Shown here: one piece after another, positions 1 through 6,459 of the stretch
Numbering within the stretch: the first letter of the stretch is position 1
How the letters are laid out: every line of letters starts with the position of its first letter
Assembly: GCF_900099965.1 (NCBI RefSeq)
Contig: NZ_FNDJ01000011.1
Span: 297,230-361,229 of the forward strand
Source: Nonomuraea jiangxiensis
GTDB taxonomy: Bacteria; Actinomycetota; Actinomycetes; Streptosporangiales; Streptosporangiaceae
DNA: 64,000 nucleotides
Direction of reading: 5' to 3'
The notes under the pieces: model-generated
What the model saw: only the letters and a program-made list of their open reading frames with translations
Database searches by the model: none
Told to the model about the DNA's origin: nothing
Position numbers and translations under genes: made by a program

Positions 1-36
1 TGCCGAACAGATGTCAATCTCAATAGGCTGACTGCC

Positions 37-723
37 ATGACTGAACGACCGACGGCGCTGGTCACCGGCGCTTCCCGGGGCGTGGGCGCGGCCGTCGCGC
101 GGGCCCTGGCTCCGACCCACCACGTCATCCTCGGCGGCCGCGACCGGGACGCGCTCGCCGGTGTGGCGGCCGGCCTGCCCGACGCGCGGCCCTGGCCGGT
201 GGAGCTGACGGAGGTCACGCAGGCCGACGTGGCGGGGGTGGAGCGGCTCGACGTGCTCGTGCACAGTGCCGGGGTCGGGACGCTCGGCAGGATCGCCGAC
301 CTGCCCGCCGACGTGTGGCGCCGGACGATGGAGGTCAACGTGATCGCCGTCGCGGAGCTGACCAGGCTGCTGCTGCCCGCGCTGCGCCGCGCCGGCGGCC
401 ACGTGGTGTGCGTCAACTCGGGCTCGGGGCAGCGGGCCAACCCCGAATGGGGCTCCTACTCGGCGAGCAAGTTCGCGCTGAAGGCGTTCGCGGACGCGCT
501 GCGGCTGGAGGAGCCGGCATTGCGGGTCACGACCGTCTACCCGGGGCGGACGGATACCGACATGCAGCGGTCCGTGCGCGCGTACGAGGGCGGGGAGTAC
601 GAGCCCGACAAATACCTCAGGCCGGACACCGTGGCGCGGGCGGTGCTGGCCGCCGTCAACGCCGGCCCCGACGCACACCTCACCGAGCTGACCGTCCGGC
701 CCCGGGGCGGTCGCGTCAACTGA
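37..723 (+). CDS. SDR-family NAD(P)-dependent oxidoreductase
   Basis: Classical short-chain dehydrogenase of 228 aa, a typical family length. The nucleotide-binding TGxxxGxG motif is at residues 10-17 (TGASRGVG). HSAG (76-79) takes the place of NNAG. The catalytic tetrad can be read as N101, S128, Y141 and K145 (YSASK). Such enzymes reduce or oxidise carbonyl/alcohol groups with NAD(P)H in the cytosol; the substrate cannot be told from the sequence. The gene sits directly before a fragment of an M20 amidohydrolase and hutF, where many actinobacteria have a complete allantoate-amidohydrolase-like gene, so it may have been inserted or recombined here. ATG start at 37. Confidence 0.9.
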   Translation: MTERPTALVTGASRGVGAAVARALAPTHHVILGGRDRDALAGVAAGLPDARPWPVELTEVTQADVAGVERLDVLVHSAGVGTLGRIADLPADVWRRTMEVNVIAVAELTRLLLPALRRAGGHVVCVNSGSGQRANPEWGSYSASKFALKAFADALRLEEPALRVTTVYPGRTDTDMQRSVRAYEGGEYEPDKYLRPDTVARAVLAAVNAGPDAHLTELTVRPRGGRVN

Positions 724-738
724 GCCGAACGGCACTCT

Positions 739-842
739 GCCATTTCGGCGTGTCCTGCACCCCCGGCGAGCGCGCCGAGCAGGCAAACTGCGAGGCGGGG
801 GTCGTGGCGCTCGCGGACATGCTGGAGGACCTGTGTCGCTGA
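739..842 (+). pseudogene. C-terminal remnant of an M20 allantoate amidohydrolase-like gene
   Basis: In the frame that stops at 840-842 the last ~34 codons read GVSCTPGERAE...CEAGVVALADMLEDL. This matches the usual C-terminal signature of M20 allantoate/N-carbamoyl amidohydrolases (GVSHxPxExAxxxDCxxGVxALAxxLExL). No start or upstream domain exists in this frame: the sequence before it is the SDR gene. The remnant still overlaps the hutF start, as an intact upstream gene of a hut operon would. What is seen is the short matching peptide; the deletion/replacement history is inference. Confidence 0.55.
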
Positions 843-2155
843 CTTACTGGTGCGAGCAGGCCTGGCTGCCCGACGGCGTCGCGGAAGGGGTGCTCATCGA
901 GGTCGAGGGCGACCGGATCGCGTGGATCGGCCAGGGCGCGCCCGGCCCGGCGGAACGGCTGGCGGGGCTGACGATCCCCGGCCTGGCCAACGCCCACTCC
1001 CACGCCTTCCACCGGGCACTGCGCGGCGGCGCCCTGGAGGACAAGGGGGACTTCTGGACCTGGCGCGACCGCATGTACGACGTGGCCGCCCGGCTCGACC
1101 CCGACCGTTATCTCCGGCTGGCCAGGGCCGTCTACGCCGAGATGGCGCTGGCCGGGGTGACGTGCGTGGGCGAGTTCCACTACGTGCACCACGCGCCGGA
1201 CGGCCGGCCGTACGAGGACGCCAACGCCATGGGCCACGTCCTCGTCCAGGCCGCCAGGGAGGCCGGCCTGCGCATCGCGCTGCTCGACGCCTGCTACCTG
1301 TCCGGAGGCATCGGGGTGCCGCTGTCCGGCACGCAACTGCGCTTCTCCGACGGGAGCGCCGAACGCTGGGCCGCCAGGGCCGAGGAGCTCGTCTCGGCCT
1401 ATGCGGGGCAGTCCGACGTGCAGATCGGCGTGGCCATCCACTCCGTGCGCGCGGTGCCGCCGGACCAGATGCCGGTGGTGGCCGAGTTCTCCCACACGTA
1501 CGCGGCGCCGCTCCACGTCCACGTCTCCGAGCAGCAGGGAGAGAACGCGGCGTGCGTCGAGCGGTACGCGGCCACGCCCACGCAGGTGCTGCACGAGCGG
1601 GGCACGCTGGGGCCGCGTTCGACCGCCGTGCACGCCACCCACCTGACCGACGTGGACATCGAGCTGCTCGGGCAGTCGAGTACGTACATCTGCATGTGCC
1701 CCACCACCGAACGCGACCTCGCCGACGGCATCGGCCCGGCCAGGACGGCGGCCGACCGGGGCGCGCGGATCACGCTCGGCTCGGACAGCCACGCAGTGAT
1801 CGACCTGTTCGAGGAGGCCAGGGCGGTGGAGCTGAACGAGCGGCTGGCCACCAGGAAGCGCGGTCACTGGCGCGCCGCCGAGCTGCTCGGCGCCGCCACC
1901 GGCGCGGGGCACAGCTCGCTCGGCTTCCCCGACGCGGGCCAGCTCGTCCCTGGCGCCTGGGCCGACCTGGTGTCCGTCCGGCTGGACTCCGTACGGACGG
2001 CGGGCGCGGAGGGGCTGGAGGCCGTGGTGTTCGCGGCCACGGCGGCGGACGTGCACTCGGTGGTCTCCGGCGGGCGCCGGGTGGTCACCGGGGGGCGGCA
2101 CCGGCTGGGCGACGTCGGCGCCCTGCTGTCCGAGGCGATCGCCGAGTCACGCTGA
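833..2155 (+). CDS. hutF: Formimidoylglutamate deiminase (HutF)
   Basis: Amidohydrolase-superfamily protein of 440 aa. It would hydrolyse N-formimidoyl-L-glutamate to N-formylglutamate and ammonia in the five-step histidine degradation pathway. The metal-binding HxH is at H55/H57 (NAHSHAFHRA). Further ligands are H228/H230 (LHVHVSEQ), H270 (HATH) and D318 (GSDSH). The SEQ and CPTTERDLADGIGP segments are typical of HutF rather than of other deaminases. GTG start at 833 with GGAGG at 824-828. No hutU, hutI or hutG lies in the window. The start overlaps the M20 remnant, so translational coupling to a lost gene is likely ancestral. Confidence 0.9.
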   Translation: MSLTYWCEQAWLPDGVAEGVLIEVEGDRIAWIGQGAPGPAERLAGLTIPGLANAHSHAFHRALRGGALEDKGDFWTWRDRMYDVAARLDPDRYLRLARAVYAEMALAGVTCVGEFHYVHHAPDGRPYEDANAMGHVLVQAAREAGLRIALLDACYLSGGIGVPLSGTQLRFSDGSAERWAARAEELVSAYAGQSDVQIGVAIHSVRAVPPDQMPVVAEFSHTYAAPLHVHVSEQQGENAACVERYAATPTQVLHERGTLGPRSTAVHATHLTDVDIELLGQSSTYICMCPTTERDLADGIGPARTAADRGARITLGSDSHAVIDLFEEARAVELNERLATRKRGHWRAAELLGAATGAGHSSLGFPDAGQLVPGAWADLVSVRLDSVRTAGAEGLEAVVFAATAADVHSVVSGGRRVVTGGRHRLGDVGALLSEAIAESR

Positions 2156-2482
2156 AGGAGATGAGGCGGCCGCCGTTTCAGAGGCGCGTGGCCAGGCCCT
2201 ATGTCACAGGGTGTGACGGGTGCCCGGGTGCTTAGGCCGCGGCTCACGGCGTGCGGACGTAGAGTGGGTGCGGCCCTCCGAGCCCCGCGGAGCGGGCCGT
2301 GTCAGGGGCCCTTTCCTGGGCGCGTCCCCGCACACCCCGCCTTCACCAGGCGTTTCACGGTGATCTCCTCCTTGAGGAGGACATCCAGAACCCTCCCTCG
2401 GTCGTAGCTGTTTAGGGAATCTTTGCCTCTGGCCGGACGTTGGCCGGGTATAGAACGTAGCTGCGGAACGAGGTGCCTGGGG
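2156..2482. other. Intergenic region upstream of sigma gene
   Basis: No gene is supported in these 327 bases. They hold the sigma-R-like promoter at 2415-2441 and a GC-rich leader. Short reading frames here lack a ribosome site and recognisable products. Confidence 0.5.
2415..2441 (+). promoter_or_regulatory. Sigma-R/ECF-type promoter (GGGAAT-N18-GTT)
   Basis: GGGAAT at 2415-2420 is followed after exactly 18 nt by GTT at 2439-2441. This matches the actinobacterial SigR (disulfide stress) consensus GGGAAT-N18-GTT. It lies about 40 nt upstream of the sigma gene start at 2483. In Streptomyces, hrdD is known to be transcribed from SigR-dependent promoters, which fits the product. Confidence 0.6.
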
Positions 2483-3424
2483 ATGGCAAGGCCTACGGGG
2501 AGTCGCACGCAGGAGCAGCACGTCGCCGATCGCGATCTGCTGGGGACCTATCTGGCCGAGATCGGCCGGGTCCCGCTGCTCACGGCGGAGGAAGAGGTTG
2601 AGCTCGCCAAGCGGATAGAGGCGGGACTCTTCGCCGAGCAGCTGCTCGACAGCGGGGGCTCGGAGCCGCGGATCGGGGATGCGGCCGACGAGGAGCTGGA
2701 GCGGCTGGCCATCTCGGGCCAGCGCGCGAAAGACGAGTTCATCCAGGCCAACCTGCGCCTGGTGGTGGCGGTGGCCAGGAAATACTCGGGGCGGGGGATG
2801 CCACTGATCGACTTGGTCCAGGAGGGGAACCTGGGGCTGGTCCGCGCCGTGGAGAAGTTCGACTATCAGCGGGGATACAAGTTCTCGACTTATGCGACGT
2901 GGTGGATCCGGCAGTCGGTGGGGCGGGCCATCCACGAGCAGGCCCGGCCGGTGCGGCTGCCGACCCATGCGGGGGAGCAGATGACCCGGTTGATGCGGGT
3001 GCGCCGGGACATCCTGGCCGAGTTCGACGCCGAGCCCACCGACGACGACCTCGCCGAGATCCTGGACCTGCCGATCGAGCGGGTGCGCGAGCTGCGGCGG
3101 TGGGCCTCCGACCCGGTGTCACTGCAGCTCGGGGTGGGGGACGAGGACGAGACCGAGCTGGGCGACATGATCGCCGACGAGACGTGGGCCGATCCCGAGC
3201 AGCAGGCCATCGACATCCTGGAGCGGGAGCGGCTGGACCAGTGGCTGACCGGGCTTGAGGGCGAGACCTGCGAGATGCTGCGCTGGCGCTACGGGCTGGT
3301 GGACGGGCGCGAGCACACGCTGACCGAGGTGGGCGAGCGCTACGGCATCGGGCGTGACCGCGCCCGCAGGATCGAACGCGACGCCCTGGCCCGCCTGCGC
3401 AAGATGGCCACGGCCGCCGCCTGA
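2483..3424 (+). CDS. Principal-like (group 2, HrdD/SigB-type) sigma-70 factor
   Basis: RNA polymerase sigma factor of 313 aa from the ATG at 2483; an upstream in-frame ATG at 2423 would start almost inside the promoter and add a non-conserved leader. Region 1.2 is at 18-48 (DLLGTYLAEIG). Region 2 is at about 84-154, with the -10 recognition helix YKFSTYATWWIRQ at 132-144. Region 3 follows. Region 4 spans about 258-308, with an HTH around TEVGERYGIGRDRARRIE. The long acidic N-terminus of the housekeeping HrdB is missing, so this is a non-essential group 2 factor. A SigR-type promoter predicts induction by thiol-oxidative stress. Confidence 0.85.
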   Translation: MARPTGSRTQEQHVADRDLLGTYLAEIGRVPLLTAEEEVELAKRIEAGLFAEQLLDSGGSEPRIGDAADEELERLAISGQRAKDEFIQANLRLVVAVARKYSGRGMPLIDLVQEGNLGLVRAVEKFDYQRGYKFSTYATWWIRQSVGRAIHEQARPVRLPTHAGEQMTRLMRVRRDILAEFDAEPTDDDLAEILDLPIERVRELRRWASDPVSLQLGVGDEDETELGDMIADETWADPEQQAIDILERERLDQWLTGLEGETCEMLRWRYGLVDGREHTLTEVGERYGIGRDRARRIERDALARLRKMATAAA

Positions 3425-3438
3425 CCCGAGGCCGCACC

Positions 3439-3470
3439 GAGCCCGGCCCGCGATCGCGGCGGCCGGGCTC
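3439..3470. terminator. Bidirectional hairpin terminator
   Basis: Perfect 10-bp arms GAGCCCGGCC (3439-3448) and GGCCGGGCTC (3461-3470) flank a 12-nt loop that is itself palindromic. It sits between two convergent genes and has no U-tract, as is common in actinomycetes. Confidence 0.7.
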
Positions 3471-3498
3471 GTGGGCGTCGCCTCCCCGCCGAGCCGGG

Positions 3499-4425
3499 TC
3501 ACACCAGGGGCGTGAGGTACTTGTCCAGGTCGTCGAGGATCTTGCCCGCGGCCGTGACCCCGATTCCGGTCATCCAGATCTCGTCGTCCACGTTGTAGGC
3601 GCGTCCCGCCTTGACGGCCTTGAGGTTCTGCCAGAGCGGCCCGGCGGTCACCTCGGCCTGCGACTTGGCGGCCTCCTCGCCGAACGCGCTGTAGAACAGG
3701 ACGTCCCCGTCGCCGTCGGCGAGGTTCTCCTGGCTCAGCTTGGTGAAGCGCCTGTCGTCCTTGCCCTCCAGGAGCTGCACCTCGGGCCGGGGGATGCCCG
3801 CGTCGCCGAGGACGATCCCGCAGAAGGAGTCGGGGCCGTAAATGCGGATCTCGGTGGGCCGGAACCGTACGACGCTCACCTTGAGCCGGCTGAACTTGGC
3901 GCCCACCTGCTTGGCCCGCGTCTCGTAGGCGGTCAGCAACTGCTGGGCCTGGTCCTTCTTGCCCAGGGCCTCGGCGTCGAGCAGGAAGTTCTCCTTCCAG
4001 GTGATGCCGACCCGCTCGGTGAACACGGTAGGCGCGATCTTGCTGAGCTTGTCGTAGTACGACGCCTGGCGGAACTTGGAGCCGAGGATGAGATCCGGCT
4101 TGATCGCCGCGATGGCCTCAAGGTTGGGCTGAGTGAGGGTGCCCACGCTCTTGACGCCCGACAGCGCCGAGCCGAGGTATTCGGGCCAGGTCTGGTTGTC
4201 CTCCGCCTGCGCCGCGCCGACGGGGGCGAGCCCGAGCGACACCATGCTGTCAAGTTTGTCCGAGTCGAGGACCACCACGCGCTTGGGCGTCATCGGCACC
4301 TTCGTCTCGCCCATGGCGTGCTTGACGGTCCTGGTGGGACCGGCGTCCTGGGAGCCGGTGGAGGTGCCGCAGGCGGCGAGGGAGAGCAACGGGAGCATGG
4401 CGGCGATGGCCAGGCGTAGGCGCAT
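3499..4425 (-). CDS. Iron-siderophore ABC transporter substrate-binding lipoprotein
   Basis: FecB/FepB-type periplasmic-binding-fold lipoprotein of 308 aa, which would capture ferric siderophores at the outer face of the membrane. The start at 4425 was chosen over upstream in-frame codons because an AAGGA ribosome site lies 6 nt before it; translation begins MRLRL. A signal peptide ends in the lipobox LAAC (C19). The body has the class III features KRVVVLDSDKLDSMVSLGLAPVG and LGSKF. An iron box 18 bp upstream of the start predicts repression by IdeR/DmdR with Fe2+. No permease or ATPase gene is adjacent, so it must use a transporter encoded elsewhere. Confidence 0.88.
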   Translation of the reverse strand: MRLRLAIAAMLPLLSLAACGTSTGSQDAGPTRTVKHAMGETKVPMTPKRVVVLDSDKLDSMVSLGLAPVGAAQAEDNQTWPEYLGSALSGVKSVGTLTQPNLEAIAAIKPDLILGSKFRQASYYDKLSKIAPTVFTERVGITWKENFLLDAEALGKKDQAQQLLTAYETRAKQVGAKFSRLKVSVVRFRPTEIRIYGPDSFCGIVLGDAGIPRPEVQLLEGKDDRRFTKLSQENLADGDGDVLFYSAFGEEAAKSQAEVTAGPLWQNLKAVKAGRAYNVDDEIWMTGIGVTAAGKILDDLDKYLTPLV

Positions 4426-4442
4426 GGGGATTCCTTGATCTC

Positions 4443-4461
4443 TTAGGTTAGGCAAGCCTAA
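4443..4461. promoter_or_regulatory. Iron box (IdeR/DmdR operator)
   Basis: TTAGGTTAGGCAAGCCTAA matches the 19-bp DtxR/IdeR/DmdR consensus TTAGGTTAGSCTAACCTAA almost completely. It lies just upstream of the siderophore-binding lipoprotein gene on the minus strand. Confidence 0.9.
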
Positions 4462-4500
4462 GTATCGCATGCTCTTTCCAGCCCGTCCGGAAGGGGATCA

Positions 4501-4580
4501 GTGATGGCTCCGAAACTCCGCGGAAACACCAGTCCGGCGAGATTCACGAATGTGAAACACGCCTGGTCGAGCCACGAAAC
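4501..4580 (+). promoter_or_regulatory. Multi-box GlnR operator upstream of amtB
   Basis: Actinobacterial GlnR sites consist of gTnAC-n6-GAAAC half-boxes repeated at 22 bp. Here there are four exact GAAAC boxes: 4512-4516, 4523-4527, 4554-4558 and 4576-4580. The last two are exactly 22 bp apart. GTGAT at 4501 and TTCAC at 4543 are each 6 nt before a GAAAC. The cluster ends about 50 nt before the amtB start, where nitrogen-limitation activation is expected. Confidence 0.75.
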
Positions 4581-4631
4581 CCCGGGCGAACACGCTGTGG
4601 CCACACGTCACACGTAAGGGAGGGTCGCGTC

Positions 4632-5972
4632 GTGAAGATCGACAGCGGCACCACAGCCTGGATGCTCGCGGCCACCGCACTGGTGTTGCTGATGACTCCG
4701 GGCCTAGCGTTGTTCTACGGGGGCATGACCAGGGCCAAGAGCGTCCTCAACATGATGATGATGTCCTTCGGCGCCATCATCACCGTAACCATCGCCTGGG
4801 TGCTGTTCGGGCACTCGCTCGCGTTCACCGACAATCCCAGCTCGGCGATCAACAACATCGTCGGCGGGTTCGACGCCCTGGGCCTGCAGAGCCTGGTGGA
4901 CACCGCCACCAAGGACGACGGCACCGGCATGCCGAGCCTGGTCTTCTCGGCCTTCCAACTGACGTTCGCCATCATCACCGTCGCCCTGATCAGCGGCGCG
5001 ATCGCGGACCGGGCGAAATTCGGGGCCTGGATCGTGTTCAGCGTCATCTGGGCGACGATCGTCTACTTCCCGGTCGCGCACTGGGTGTGGGGCACCGGCT
5101 GGCTCAACACCATGGGCATCGAGGACTTCGCCGGCGGCACGGTGGTGCACATCAACGCCGGTGCAGCGGCCCTGGCCCTGGCCCTCGTCCTGGGCAAACG
5201 CCACGGCTGGCGCAAGGAGCCGATGCGGCCGCACAACCTCACGCTGGTGCTGCTCGGCGCGGGGCTGCTGTGGTTCGGCTGGTTCGGCTTCAACGCCGGC
5301 TCCGAGCTGGCCGTGGACGGCACGGCCGCGCTGGCGTTCATGAACACGCAGATCGCCACCGCGATGGCCGCCGGGGCCTGGCTCATCGTGGAGAAGCTGC
5401 GTGACGGGCACGCCACCAGCCTCGGCGTCGCCTCCGGCGCGGTCGCCGGTCTGGTCGCCATCACCCCCGCCTGCGGTTTCGTGGACCCGTGGGCCGCGCT
5501 GGTCATCGGCCTGCTGGCCGGCGCGATCTGCGCCTACGCCGTGGGCCTGAAATACCGGCTGGGCTACGACGACTCCCTCGACGTGGTCGGCGTGCACCTG
5601 GTGGGTGGCGTCATCGGCGCCGTCTCGCTCGGTTTCCTGGCCGCCTACCCCTTCCTGCCGCAGCAGAGCGAGGGCCTGTTCTACGGCGGCGGCCTCGGCC
5701 AGCTCGGCCTGCAGGTGCTCGGCCCGGTCGCGGTCGGCGGCTACTCCTTCGTCATCACCTGGATCCTGGGGAAGATCATCGACAAGACGATGGGCTTCCG
5801 GGTCTCGACCGAGGAGGAGGTCACCGGCATCGACGTCACGACGCACGCCGAGACCGGCTACGACCTCGGCACGGTCTACGCCTCCGGCGTGACCTCCGCC
5901 AACGCTGCCGCCCCGGCCCAGAATCAGCAGCCGGCCCAGCAGAAGCCGGCCCAGAAGAAGGTGGACGCATGA
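4632..5972 (+). CDS. amtB: Ammonium transporter AmtB
   Basis: Amt/Mep/Rh-family membrane channel of 446 aa for NH4+/NH3 uptake, predicted to have about 11 membrane helices and to form a trimer. The twin pore histidines are H173 (VVHINAG) and H322 (VGVHLVGG); D165 (IEDFAGG) corresponds to the substrate-recruiting aspartate. GTG start at 4632 is preceded by AAGGGAGG about 8 nt away. The C-terminus ends in a Q/P/A/K-rich tail. Its stop overlaps the glnK start (ATGA), and multiple GlnR boxes precede it, the standard actinomycete amtB-glnK-glnD nitrogen-control operon. Confidence 0.96.
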   Translation: MKIDSGTTAWMLAATALVLLMTPGLALFYGGMTRAKSVLNMMMMSFGAIITVTIAWVLFGHSLAFTDNPSSAINNIVGGFDALGLQSLVDTATKDDGTGMPSLVFSAFQLTFAIITVALISGAIADRAKFGAWIVFSVIWATIVYFPVAHWVWGTGWLNTMGIEDFAGGTVVHINAGAAALALALVLGKRHGWRKEPMRPHNLTLVLLGAGLLWFGWFGFNAGSELAVDGTAALAFMNTQIATAMAAGAWLIVEKLRDGHATSLGVASGAVAGLVAITPACGFVDPWAALVIGLLAGAICAYAVGLKYRLGYDDSLDVVGVHLVGGVIGAVSLGFLAAYPFLPQQSEGLFYGGGLGQLGLQVLGPVAVGGYSFVITWILGKIIDKTMGFRVSTEEEVTGIDVTTHAETGYDLGTVYASGVTSANAAAPAQNQQPAQQKPAQKKVDA

Positions 5973-6307
5973 GGCTCATCACCGCGATCATCAAGCCCTT
6001 CAAACTCGATGACGTGAAGGCCGCGCTGGAACAGTCCGGTGTCAAGGGAATGACGGTCAGCGAGGCGAGCGGCTACGGTCGCCAGCGCGGCCACACCGAG
6101 GTCTACCGCGGCGCCGAATACCAGGTCGACCTGGTACCGAAGGTGCGGCTGGAGGTGCTCGCGGAGGAGGACGACGCCGAGGACGTGATCGACGTCATCG
6201 TCAAGGCCGCGCACACCGGCAAGATCGGCGACGGCAAGGTCTGGTCCGTCCCGATCGACACCGTCATCCGGGTACGCACGGGAGAGCGAGGTCCGGACGC
6301 CCTGTGA
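5969..6307 (+). CDS. glnK: PII nitrogen regulatory protein GlnK/GlnB
   Basis: PII signal protein of 112 aa, the exact family length. The ATG at 5969 overlaps the amtB stop by 4 nt, so the two are translationally coupled. The T-loop carries Y51 in YRGAEYQVD, the residue adenylylated in actinobacteria (uridylylated in enterobacteria). The B-loop reads HTGKIGDGKVW (about 84-94). The trimer senses ATP/ADP and 2-oxoglutarate and blocks AmtB when nitrogen is plentiful. The next gene, glnD, encodes the modifying enzyme. Confidence 0.96.
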   Translation: MRLITAIIKPFKLDDVKAALEQSGVKGMTVSEASGYGRQRGHTEVYRGAEYQVDLVPKVRLEVLAEEDDAEDVIDVIVKAAHTGKIGDGKVWSVPIDTVIRVRTGERGPDAL

Positions 6308-6459
6308 CGGAGCTCGGGACCACAGCAGTGACCGGACGCCCTGTGACCGGAGCCCGGCGAGAGGGCGCGGCAGTGACCACACGTCCCGTGACGGAGCCCG
6401 GCGTGGGCGTGGCAGTGACACGTCCCGTGACGGAGCTCGACGAAGGGGCACGGCAGTGA
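6293..6459 (+). repeat. Fourfold degenerate tandem repeat of the glnK-glnD junction
   Basis: Four units of 39-45 nt lie at 6293-6331, 6332-6376, 6377-6418 and 6419-6459. Each runs from a CGYCC(C/T)GTGAC-GGAGC core to a terminal CAGTGA. Unit 1 contains the glnK stop (CTGTGA at 6302-6307) and unit 4 contains the glnD start (GTG in CAGTGA at 6454-6459). The copies in between carry pseudo-starts at 6328, 6373 and 6415; those at 6373 and 6415 are out of frame with glnD. The array looks like amplification of a short stop-to-start junction. Confidence 0.7.

Noticed and set aside
716..2101. 461-residue open frame antisense to hutF
   Set aside because: High-GC antisense shadow with Arg/Gly/Pro/Val-biased composition and no domain; the plus-strand frame has clear HutF motifs.
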